From assembly GCA_016213785.1 (NCBI GenBank), contig JACQZQ010000065.1:1-60754 (forward strand): a DNA stretch of 60,754 bases, read 5' to 3'. Positions 52,806 through 60,754 of this stretch are shown in pieces. Position 1 is the first letter of the stretch; each line of letters starts with the position of its first letter. The position numbers and the translations under genes are program-made. The stretch comes from Acidobacteriota bacterium (GTDB taxonomy: Bacteria > Acidobacteriota > Blastocatellia > Chloracidobacteriales > JADJPF01). The notes below the pieces were generated by a model. It saw nothing but the letters and a program-made list of their open reading frames with translations. It ran no database searches and had not been told where the DNA came from.

Positions 52806-53396
52806 ATGATAACTAAAGCAAATACTCAAACTCTTGTAGTAACAATTTCTGAAGAAGTAACTCCTAATACACCAAGTAACCCACACATTAATAAGCAGGT
52901 AAAATATAAAGGAATTAGTCGAGTAGATAGTAAAAAGTCTCGCACTTATGGTTGGTATGTTAGAGTTTTTTTTAATGGTGAAAAAAAAGTTCGTTTCTTT
53001 AGCGATGGGCGTTATGGCGGAATAGAAAAAGCATTGCAAAAGGCATTACAATTTCGTAATAAAGCTGAAAAAGAATTAGGTAAGCCTAGAACTGATCGGG
53101 TAGTTGTAACTAAAACAACAAATAAGACTACTGGAATTATTGGGCTACATCGCAAAAGAGAAAAAATCATTACTAAAAAAGGGGAGATCCGCTACCGTAA
53201 TGTTTATGAAATTACTTGGTGCCCTGCCCCTAATCAAATGTCAAGAACTAGGGTGTCAATAGATAAATATGGAGAAGAAAAAGCACTACTTAAAGCTTAT
53301 AAAATCCGTCGATCTAAAGAACGTTTAATTTATGGTAAAGCACTTAGTCCAGCTGTTATTAGTAAAACTAAGTCTACAAATAGCCTTCAAAAATAA
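52806..53396 (+). CDS. AP2-domain-like DNA-binding protein
   Basis: The product has 196 residues. Two related segments, about 36-95 and 105-180, share the pattern of AP2/ERF DNA-binding domains: a three-strand start with GWYVRVFFNGEKKVRFFSDG-like spacing, then a helix with KALQKALQFRNKAEKELGK. The second copy has GIIGLHRKRE...YEITWCPAP and SIDKYGEEKALLKAYKIRRS. Basic residues are abundant. Bacterial AP2 proteins are often linked to integrases or HNH nucleases; here there is none beside it, so a chromatin or regulatory role is possible. The tandem arrangement is inferred from sequence. Confidence 0.72.
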   Translation: MITKANTQTLVVTISEEVTPNTPSNPHINKQVKYKGISRVDSKKSRTYGWYVRVFFNGEKKVRFFSDGRYGGIEKALQKALQFRNKAEKELGKPRTDRVVVTKTTNKTTGIIGLHRKREKIITKKGEIRYRNVYEITWCPAPNQMSRTRVSIDKYGEEKALLKAYKIRRSKERLIYGKALSPAVISKTKSTNSLQK

Positions 53397-53646
53397 ACTA
53401 TCTTTTTTAAGGTAAAACTTTGGTTTATTTTCTATCATTTTCTAACAAGTTTGAATTTCTGGAAAAACTTATCCAAAACTTGTGAGGAAAAGATAAAAAG
53501 GTTTTCCTGATTTAAAAAAACAGTCTAAAATTCTTTTACCACTCTTTAGATTTAAAATAACTAAATGTTAGCTAGTAGTTAAGTCAGAAATAAAACCTTG
53601 TACTAAATTACAAGGTAGTTAAATTTTTCTCAGGGAGCATTTTTAT

Positions 53647-54693
53647 ATGAGCCAAAAAACCGATAAACCAGAACAACTTTCTGCCCAAGAACAAATAACA
53701 AAAATTAACCGTCGCCAACTTATAAAGGGCTTAGCAACAACAGGAATAGTTGCAACAGGTTCAGCCCTTGGGATGGCTTCACTTTGGGATAGAAAAGGTG
53801 ATGCTGGTCTACAAGGCCCTCCTCCACTTCTGCTTCCTAATTTTACAGTTGAGCCAGCTTCAGCTAGTAGCCCTAAAATGGCAATAGCTCATGGTAGTAG
53901 TCCTATGCAGCTAATAAAAGCGGCAGTTGGTGAATTAGGTGGATTTGAACATTTTATTAAAAAAGGTGATATTGTAGTAATTAAACCTAATGTTGCTTTT
54001 GATCGTGCTCCTATTTTAGGGGCAACGACTAATCCAGAAGTTGTTTATGCAGTAGTTAAATATTGTTTTGAAGCAGGAGCCAAAGAAGTAAGAGTAGCTG
54101 ATAACCCTATCAACGCCCCTGAAGGAGCCTTTTATAAAACAGGTATTCGAGATGCAACACTAAAAGCAGGAGCTAAGCTCTTCCTACCAGAAACAAACTC
54201 TTTTGAAGACCTAACAATCACAAGCGATCCTCAAAAACCCAGCTATGCAATAAAAAAACCTTGGCCTTTTTTCTATAAACCTTTTGCTAGAGCAACTAAA
54301 GTAATCGGTGTAGCCCCATTAAAAGACCATAATTTATGTCATGCCTCTATGACAATAAAAAACTGGTATGGACTCTTAGGAGGCCGTCGCAATCGTTTCC
54401 ATCAGGATATACACAATATTGTCTATGATTTAGCTTTAATGATGAAACCTACTTTAGTTATTTTAGATGCAACTAGAATACTTATGAGCAACGGCCCAAC
54501 AGGTGGTAGAATGAGTGATGTCGTAGATGGTAATACGGTTATAGCTGGTACTGACCCTGTTTGTGTAGACGCTTATGGGTATACTTTACTAGGCCGTGAT
54601 CCAGAGAAACTTACTTATCTACTCTATGCACACGAACGTGGTGCAGGTAATCGTAATTGGAAACAACAAAACTTCCGCGAAATAACAATTTAA
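53647..54693 (+). CDS. Tat-exported DUF362 protein
   Basis: The product has 348 residues. A twin-arginine signal (NRRQLIKG, residues 21-28) with a following small-residue hydrophobic stretch should export the folded protein. The DUF362 body has VVIKPNVAFDRAP, AGAKEVRVADNP, KVIGVAPLKDHNLCHASM, and ends DAYGYTLLGRDPEKLTYL. DUF362 proteins are unassigned; many pair with ferredoxin-type genes. It is the first gene of a conserved-looking three-gene redox unit with the two genes downstream. Confidence 0.9.
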   Translation: MSQKTDKPEQLSAQEQITKINRRQLIKGLATTGIVATGSALGMASLWDRKGDAGLQGPPPLLLPNFTVEPASASSPKMAIAHGSSPMQLIKAAVGELGGFEHFIKKGDIVVIKPNVAFDRAPILGATTNPEVVYAVVKYCFEAGAKEVRVADNPINAPEGAFYKTGIRDATLKAGAKLFLPETNSFEDLTITSDPQKPSYAIKKPWPFFYKPFARATKVIGVAPLKDHNLCHASMTIKNWYGLLGGRRNRFHQDIHNIVYDLALMMKPTLVILDATRILMSNGPTGGRMSDVVDGNTVIAGTDPVCVDAYGYTLLGRDPEKLTYLLYAHERGAGNRNWKQQNFREITI

Positions 54694-54766
54694 TTTAAGA
54701 CATAACCCCAAAGCTCTTAAATTCAACTTTTTATAAAAATAAATTTTTATTAGGAAGCATACATTT

Positions 54767-56905
54767 ATGAGAATCACTACGGTTCGTATCCTAGTGCAAA
54801 TTTTCTTCTTTAGCCTATTTCTATTTTTTTGTTTTGTAACAGAATTTAGTTATCTAAAGGGCTACCCCGTTTCTCTATTTTTAGAAGCAGATCCCTTAGT
54901 TGGTATTGCTACGGCAATAACCACTCATACACTCTATAAAGGCTTAATTTGGTCTTTAATTTTACTTGTTCCAACTCTTTTACTGGGAAGATTTTTCTGT
55001 AACTGGATTTGTCCCTATGGCATTCTCCATCAATTTGTTGGCTGGCTTTTTAATACCCGTGATGTACAACAAAAAATAAACTCCAATCGCTATAGACCTC
55101 TTTATCAATTTAAGTATTATTTCTTGATTTTTTGCATCGTTGCTGCTTTTTTTGGTAGCTTACAAATAGGAATACTTGATCCAATTTGTTTACTTTTCCG
55201 CTCTTTTACAGCTTCGGTACTACCCGCTGTAAATATGCCTACTAATTTAATTTATGTACAAGAAAAAGAACATCATGGAGCCTGGTTAATAGGATTAATT
55301 CTTGTATTTTTAGTAGGAATGAACCTAGTAATTCCTCGTTTCTTTTGCCGTGTTTTATGTCCACTGGGTGCTACCTTAGGAACACTTTCACGTTTTGCTC
55401 TTTGGCGTATTGATAGAGATCCTAAAAAATGTACTGATTGTGACCTTTGCCTAAAAAGCTGTGAAGGAGCAAGTGATCCTCATACACTTCTAAGAAAAAG
55501 CGAATGTTTTGTGTGTTTTAATTGTATTGAAGACTGCCCACATGATGCTCTTTCTTTTAAGTTTATGCCTAGAGAAGAAACAGGTGTAAAGTCTCCAGAA
55601 ATTCCTATCAGACGCGGCATCTTTGCTGGTCTTGCAGCAGTCTTTTTCTTTCCATTAACTAGACTGAGTGGAACTACAAATAATAAGACTTTTGATCGTG
55701 CTGTAATTCGTCCACCTGCTTCTGTAGAAGAAAAAGAATTTCTTAAACGATGTATTAAATGCGATCAATGCATTAGAGTTTGTCCTACAAACGTCCTTCA
55801 GCCTGCACTTTTCCAAAGCGGCGTAGAAGGCTTATGGACACCTATTATGGATATGCGTTTAGGTTATTGCGAACTAAATTGCACACTCTGTGGTCATGTT
55901 TGCCCAACGGGAGCAATTCAACAAATTAGTATAGAAGAAAAACTTGGCCTAGGTGATTTTAAAGAGCAAGGCCCTGTTAAAGTAGGAACAGCATTTTATG
56001 ATCGTGGACGTTGTTTACCTTGGGGAATGGAAACACCTTGTGTTGTGTGTGAAGAAGTTTGTCCTGTCTCTCCAAAAGCAATTGAAACCTATGATGAAGT
56101 AATTACTCGTCTTGATGGAAAAACTGTAACCCTTAATAAGCCTTTTATAGTTCCTGAACGTTGTATTGGCTGTGGGATTTGTGAAAAAGAATGTCCTGTT
56201 TTAGATGAACGTGCAGTTTATGTTACAGCCGTTGGCGAAACCCGTTTCCATAATCAATCTGACAGAAGACTATTACTTAATGATAAAGATAAGCAGGCAG
56301 CTATAGACCTACCAGGTGAAGAGAAAGTTAGTCTTAACCCTTCATTACTTGCAGGTGCTGGGCTATTAGCACAATCTTATACTAAACCCTCAGCTAAAAA
56401 AGGTGGTTGCAATAGTGGTAATTGTAGCACTAGTAAACCTGCTAGTACTCATAACTTACCTAAACAAAGTGGTTGTAGCAGCGGTGGTTGTAGTAGTGGA
56501 GGTTGCGGCACTAGTAAACCTGCTAAGCTTGTTCAACTCACACCAAAATCTAACAAAAATAAAGATTTAATTAATAATCAAAATCCAGCTAAAAATAATT
56601 TGGCTGAAAATAAACCTTCTAGTTTACGCCAATTTATTAGTAGTCTAGGCGCAGCGCTTCAAAGCGGTGGATGTGGTGGCGGATGTGGTTGTAGCTCAAG
56701 TGGTTGTAGTACTAACAAAACAACTCTAGTAGAAAAGACTCTACCTAAGTCTTTACCTGTTCCAATTCTACCAACAAATTTTGCACAATCTGGAGAAAAA
56801 TCTGTTAAACTACAAACCCAAAACACTCCAAAATCTCTTTCTATACACGAAGACTTTGATCTTGTAGCTTGGGTACGAGATCTAAATGAAAAAAATAAAC
56901 AATAA
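54767..56905 (+). CDS. NapH/NapG-like membrane polyferredoxin with Cys/Gly-rich tail
   Basis: The product has 712 residues. The first half is NapH/NosR-like: about four membrane helices with [11 protein letters not shown] and [10 protein letters not shown] loops. A ferredoxin pair follows ([23 protein letters not shown]). After a further helix (about 283-298) comes a NapG/MauM-like part with [30 protein letters not shown] and [12 protein letters not shown]. The final 170 residues hold nine Cys in GGC/SGGC-type clusters (about 548-650), which I have not seen in NapH or NapG. It should pass electrons from the membrane quinone pool to a periplasmic partner, here most simply the aldo/keto reductase downstream. 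Confidence 0.9.
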   Translation: MRITTVRILVQIFFFSLFLFFCFVTEFSYLKGYPVSLFLEADPLVGIATAITTHTLYKGLIWSLILLVPTLLLGRFFCNWICPYGILHQFVGWLFNTRDVQQKINSNRYRPLYQFKYYFLIFCIVAAFFGSLQIGILDPICLLFRSFTASVLPAVNMPTNLIYVQEKEHHGAWLIGLILVFLVGMNLVIPRFFCRVLCPLGATLGTLSRFALWRIDRDPKKCTDCDLCLKSCEGASDPHTLLRKSECFVCFNCIEDCPHDALSFKFMPREETGVKSPEIPIRRGIFAGLAAVFFFPLTRLSGTTNNKTFDRAVIRPPASVEEKEFLKRCIKCDQCIRVCPTNVLQPALFQSGVEGLWTPIMDMRLGYCELNCTLCGHVCPTGAIQQISIEEKLGLGDFKEQGPVKVGTAFYDRGRCLPWGMETPCVVCEEVCPVSPKAIETYDEVITRLDGKTVTLNKPFIVPERCIGCGICEKECPVLDERAVYVTAVGETRFHNQSDRRLLLNDKDKQAAIDLPGEEKVSLNPSLLAGAGLLAQSYTKPSAKKGGCNSGNCSTSKPASTHNLPKQSGCSSGGCSSGGCGTSKPAKLVQLTPKSNKNKDLINNQNPAKNNLAENKPSSLRQFISSLGAALQSGGCGGGCGCSSSGCSTNKTTLVEKTLPKSLPVPILPTNFAQSGEKSVKLQTQNTPKSLSIHEDFDLVAWVRDLNEKNKQ

Positions 56906-56927
56906 TATTTAAGGAGCCACATATTTT

Positions 56928-58184
56928 ATGAGTAATTGCAGTCGAAGAAATTTTTTAAAAAATTCCGTTTTATTAGGTGCTGCTGGTATGATTGGTTGTA
57001 GTAGCACCAGTAGCGATTCTAACAACACTAATTCATCTGTTGAGGTTAAAGATAATTCTGCTCCTACTGCCCTTGAACCACCTAATACGCTAGCAGGCAA
57101 GAAAGTTCCTACAGCAGTATTAGGTAAAACAGGTGTCACTGTTCCTATTTTAGTTCATGGTGGTGGCTATGAGTTAAATACTGTGATGGTGGCTCGTGCT
57201 CTTGAACTAGGAATAAACTATTTTGATGTGGCAGATTGCTATCTTGGAGGCCAAAGCGAAGTAGTCTTAGGTAAGACATTACAAAAATTAGGCAACCGTA
57301 AAGATGTTTTTATAGTATCCAAATATCATCCTAAAAACCCTGCTGATATGATAGAAGGTATTAATGGACGCTTAAATAGTTTACAAACTGATTATTTAGA
57401 TGCTTATTATCTTCACCAACTAGGAGATGGAGAATATCCTAAGGATTGTGCTAACTGGCTTAAAAGTAAAGAATGGAAAGAAGTTGGCGAAAGACTAAAG
57501 AAAGAAAAGAAAATTAAATTCTTTGGCTTCTCCTGCCATGCTGCAAACTTGCCAGAAGCCCTAGAAGCTGCGGCTGAAGGTGGTTTTATTGATTTAGTAA
57601 TGTTTAGATATAATTTCCGCTCAGTTAATAGTGATGCTCTTAATCGCGCAATTGACAAAGCTAAAAAAGCTAATATCGGTCTAGTAGCTATGAAAACTCA
57701 AGGTGGTAGAGTTTCTTTCCAAGCTAAAGCAGATGGCTTTAAGGAAAAAGGCTTTAACCAAGCCCAATCAACTCTTAAAGCTGTTTGGTCTGATGGTCGT
57801 ATTGATACAATATGCTCTAATATGCCTTCTTTGCAAATCGTCCAAGAAAATGCTATGGCTGCTCTAGAAAATCAAATTAGCGAAGTAGAGCGTAAACTCC
57901 TAGATGAATATGCTAGAGAAACTAACCATCTAGTATGTCATGGTTGCGATAATATTTGTTCTCCTCATGTTTCTACTCCTGTAAAAATCGGGGATACTCT
58001 ACGTTATTTAATGTATCATGATAATTATCAAGACCCTATTATGGCTAAGAGCCTTTATTCTAAAATGTCTGTTGATGCCCGTAATGCTATTTTAGCTACA
58101 GACTATCGCCAAGCTGAGCTAGCCTGCCCTCATAACTTAAATATTAGTAAAATGATGGCTGATGCTGCTAAAAAACTAGCTTAA
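56928..58184 (+). CDS. Tat lipoprotein aldo/keto reductase with C-terminal Fe-S motif
   Basis: The product has 418 residues. The N-terminus has a twin-arginine motif (SRRNFLK, 5-11) and a lipobox ending at Cys24 (MIGCSS), so it should be exported folded and lipidated. The AKR barrel has YFDVADCYLGG with Asp and Tyr, VSKYHPK with the catalytic Lys, and YYLHQLG with the His. After the barrel are CHGCDNICSPH and a later CPHN, a ferredoxin-like [4Fe-4S] set that would accept electrons directly. It starts 22 bases after the polyferredoxin stop, behind AAGGAG. The substrate is unknown. A strong terminator follows. Confidence 0.92.
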   Translation: MSNCSRRNFLKNSVLLGAAGMIGCSSTSSDSNNTNSSVEVKDNSAPTALEPPNTLAGKKVPTAVLGKTGVTVPILVHGGGYELNTVMVARALELGINYFDVADCYLGGQSEVVLGKTLQKLGNRKDVFIVSKYHPKNPADMIEGINGRLNSLQTDYLDAYYLHQLGDGEYPKDCANWLKSKEWKEVGERLKKEKKIKFFGFSCHAANLPEALEAAAEGGFIDLVMFRYNFRSVNSDALNRAIDKAKKANIGLVAMKTQGGRVSFQAKADGFKEKGFNQAQSTLKAVWSDGRIDTICSNMPSLQIVQENAMAALENQISEVERKLLDEYARETNHLVCHGCDNICSPHVSTPVKIGDTLRYLMYHDNYQDPIMAKSLYSKMSVDARNAILATDYRQAELACPHNLNISKMMADAAKKLA

Positions 58185-58210
58185 ACCCAATATTTTCTTC
58201 TAGGTATAAG

Positions 58211-58246
58211 AATTAAGCCCTGATCTACTTTTATCAGGGCTTAATT
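58211..58246 (+). terminator. Strong rho-independent terminator
   Basis: AATTAAGCCCTGAT pairs perfectly with ATCAGGGCTTAATT over 14 bp, followed by CTTTTTT. It ends the DUF362/polyferredoxin/aldo-keto reductase operon. Confidence 0.93.
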
Positions 58247-58488
58247 CTTTTTTGGCTAAATCTATAAACCCTCTCTTAATATACTAACCTCTTTTTTCAC
58301 AAATAATTATACACCTTAACAATTAATTAAACGAAATTTTAGCAAAATAATTTGTTTTTCTATTTTTAGATAGTATAATATAAGCGAATAGAAATAACTT
58401 AACTTTCCTTAAAGGAAAATCAATTAAAAAGCATCTATTCTTACTAAGTGAAACTAAAATAAAATCTAAATAAGTAGGTGGCAAAAAA
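58247..58488 (+). other. Leader region of the recT operon
   Basis: After the terminator this AT-rich segment holds a promoter (58352-58379) and a structured leader. The latter includes a perfect TTTCC/GGAAA hairpin around a TTAAA loop and an enclosing GAATAGA/TCTATTC pair. No gene is visible. Confidence 0.45.
58352..58379 (+). promoter_or_regulatory. Probable sigma70-type promoter
   Basis: TTGTTT (58352-58357) and a perfect TATAAT (58374-58379) are 16 bases apart. The predicted start site is about 100 bases before the 63-residue gene that precedes recT. Confidence 0.6.
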
Positions 58489-58680
58489 ATGGCAAAATTA
58501 TTAGATAAAGAAGGCATTGCTAGTTTTCAAAAAATCTACCAACTTAGTCAAGAAATTGCTGATGAACCTAACCCTAAATATGTTGATTTATCAACTCAAA
58601 ACAACCAAATAATACATTTTTGGGATTTTGAAGAAGAACAGCCCTATCAACTGTTAATTGAAACCAAACAAGTAGCTTAA
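58489..58680 (+). CDS. Small acidic protein upstream of recT
   Basis: The product has 63 residues, soluble and acidic, starting MAKLLDKEGIASFQ. No family is recognised. An AGGTGG sequence lies seven bases before the ATG, and a good promoter is about 110 bases upstream. It precedes recT by 71 bases on the same strand, so the two are probably one operon. Its acidic, Gln- and Glu-rich nature resembles phage accessory proteins but this is only a hint. Confidence 0.6.
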   Translation: MAKLLDKEGIASFQKIYQLSQEIADEPNPKYVDLSTQNNQIIHFWDFEEEQPYQLLIETKQVA

Positions 58681-58751
58681 ACATATTATATCAAGCTATT
58701 TTTCTTAATCACTATAGTATAGCTTACCTTACCTACAACAAAGGATTAATT

Positions 58752-59546
58752 ATGTCCACTTTAGTTGCGTCAAACAATGAAAAAACTTTAGTAAGATTAT
58801 CAGTAACACTAGGAAAATTTCGTGAGAAGTTAGTTCAGGCCCTACCTAAAAACCGTAATGTAGACCAAGAAATTAGCAGCGTTATTGCGACTGTTGCTAG
58901 TTCCCCTTCATTACAAAGATGTACTCCAGAATCTATAGCCCTAGCTGCCTACGATGCTGCTACTTTAGGTTTACCTGTTAACAAACTAGGGCTTGCTTGG
59001 CTTGTCCCTTTTGGAAACGAAGCAAAACTTCAAATAGGTTATCGTGGTTATATTCAATTAGTTATCGAAAGTGGTTATGTTTTAGATGTTAATGCAGAAT
59101 GTGTTTATGAAAATGACCGCTTTAAATATACCCTAGGCTCTAATCCTAATATAGAACATGAACCTGCTATTAAAGGGCAGCGGGGTAATTTTATAGCTGT
59201 TTATGCTATAGCAAGATTGCTAAATGGAATTTCAAAGCATGTGGTTATGAGTAAAGAACAAGTAGACCATATTCGTTCTAAATCACGTAGTGCCAGTAAT
59301 GGCCCTTGGATGACAGATTATGATGAAATGTCTAAAAAAACTGTAATTAAAAGGTTATGTAAACTTCTACCTTACAATTTACCTGGATTACAAAAAGTCG
59401 AGCTAGCTTCAGAACTGGAAACTCACTACCAAGAAACATTTGCTAAGCGTAGTAATAAAAATACAACCATTGATTTTTTATCAAATGACACAACTATAGA
59501 GATAATGGCTGAAGAACCTAATAACCATTCTCAAAACTCTAAATAA
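58752..59546 (+). CDS. recT: RecT-family single-strand annealing protein
   Basis: The product has 264 residues and matches phage RecT/Rac annealases, which pair complementary single strands. Visible landmarks are SLQRCTPESIALAAYDAATLG, then LPVNKLGLAWLVPFGNEAKL, LQIGYRGYIQLVIESG and AVYAIARLLNG, followed by WMTDYDEMSKKTVIKRLCKLLP. All key blocks are present and the length is normal. RecE exonuclease, SSB or other phage genes are not beside it, so it appears as an orphan behind a 63-residue companion. A hairpin at 59561-59594 follows. Confidence 0.93.
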   Translation: MSTLVASNNEKTLVRLSVTLGKFREKLVQALPKNRNVDQEISSVIATVASSPSLQRCTPESIALAAYDAATLGLPVNKLGLAWLVPFGNEAKLQIGYRGYIQLVIESGYVLDVNAECVYENDRFKYTLGSNPNIEHEPAIKGQRGNFIAVYAIARLLNGISKHVVMSKEQVDHIRSKSRSASNGPWMTDYDEMSKKTVIKRLCKLLPYNLPGLQKVELASELETHYQETFAKRSNKNTTIDFLSNDTTIEIMAEEPNNHSQNSK

Positions 59547-59560
59547 TTCTTAAGATAATT

Positions 59561-59594
59561 TAAGAGGGATAAAAGGTTCTATTTATTCCTCTTA
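59561..59594 (+). terminator. Terminator-like hairpin after recT
   Basis: TAAGAGGGATAAA (59561-59573) pairs with TTTATTCCTCTTA (59582-59594), 12 of 13 bp, around an eight-base loop. CTTTTTC follows 10 bases later, so termination is likely but not certain. Confidence 0.6.
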
Positions 59595-59920
59595 AGTAAA
59601 AACTCTTTTTCAAAAACCTAGCATATCTTTAAACATATCTCTTAAAACTCCTTATTTTTAAAACAAACATCTTGTTCTAAAAAAACAACTTGTCTAATTA
59701 ATTTTTAACAAATACTTGTATCTTTAACTATATAGCTGATACAAATATTTTTATTAAAACCTATTAAATTTTTTTTAAGTAAAATTTAGATATTGAGGCT
59801 TTTGTTTTTTAAAAAACTTGGTATTATAAATAGGCAAAATTAAAAGCATATCTATTTTTTTAAGGTCCAAACTTAGCAGAGCAAGCCATAACTAAAAATA
59901 AGAAAATTAAGGAGGAAAAG
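59595..59920. other. Intergenic region upstream of the collagen-like gene
   Basis: This AT-rich gap carries a promoter at 59802-59830 and the GGAGG ribosome-binding site at 59911-59915 but no gene that I can see. No tRNA or strong palindrome was found. Confidence 0.5.
59802..59830 (+). promoter_or_regulatory. Probable promoter of the collagen-like gene
   Basis: TTGTTT (59802-59807) and TATAAA (59825-59830) are 17 bases apart. The predicted start site is about 85 bases before the ATG. Confidence 0.5.

Positions 59921-60754
<834 letters not shown>

Overview
The window is about 60.8 kb of low-GC bacterial DNA with densely packed, mostly single-copy chromosomal genes. The gene set suggests an Acidobacteriota-like bacterium, perhaps Blastocatellia. 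It has a very large Oar-type TonB-dependent receptor with an N-terminal carboxypeptidase-regulatory-like domain, two PATAN/DUF4388 proteins fused to J-domains, a CarD regulator, Mpl, a CHAD protein, WG repeats and a bacterial AP2-type protein. The taxon is inferred; the window holds no rRNA or phylogenetic marker that settles it.

Left edge (1-1.8 kb): the start of a probable IS66-type transposase, a lipoprotein gene whose stop overlaps the transposase start, and a zinc-ribbon membrane protein. Between the last two lies an imperfect palindrome that resembles an integron attC site. From 1.8 to 20.7 kb the window is mainly housekeeping: smc, the TonB receptor, a UPF0016 transporter, the two PATAN/J-domain proteins, a KDPG-type aldolase, a cyclase-family hydrolase, carD, an M20 amidohydrolase, a DUF3006 protein and purM.

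From 21 to 28.2 kb a tightly coupled operon makes a CDP-linked 3,6-dideoxyhexose (rfbF, rfbG, an rfbH-like dehydratase, a terminal reductase). It continues into a GtrB-like GT2 and an ArnT-like GT-C membrane protein, so the operon may both make and transfer a sugar. A rhodanese and a three-subunit molybdenum hydroxylase follow (28.2-32.4 kb). The flavin subunit of the latter carries the cysteine loop of 4-hydroxybenzoyl-CoA reductase. Then come a Uma2 protein, mpl, an APC permease, Dabb and CPBP proteins, a polyprenyl diphosphate synthase, a sugar nucleotidyltransferase, rph, murI, a PP2C phosphatase, a transsulfuration gene pair, a CHAD protein, an HtrA protease and a second rhodanese.

The right third (49.5 kb onward) is more accessory. 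It holds a BON/LysM-like protein with an approximately 170-residue polyacidic tail, a WG-repeat protein and an AP2-like protein. A three-gene redox operon follows: a Tat-exported DUF362 protein, a NapH/NapG-like polyferredoxin with a Cys/Gly-rich tail, and a Tat lipoprotein aldo/keto reductase. The window closes with a promoter-headed pair (a 63-residue protein and RecT) and an exported collagen-like Gly-Ala-Thr repeat protein that runs off the edge.

The best candidates for new biology are the DUF362/polyferredoxin/aldo-keto reductase operon, the self-contained dideoxyhexose operon with an iron-sulfur-less dehydratase, the attC-like site, a possible small RNA behind a TetR-like palindrome, and the orphan RecT.
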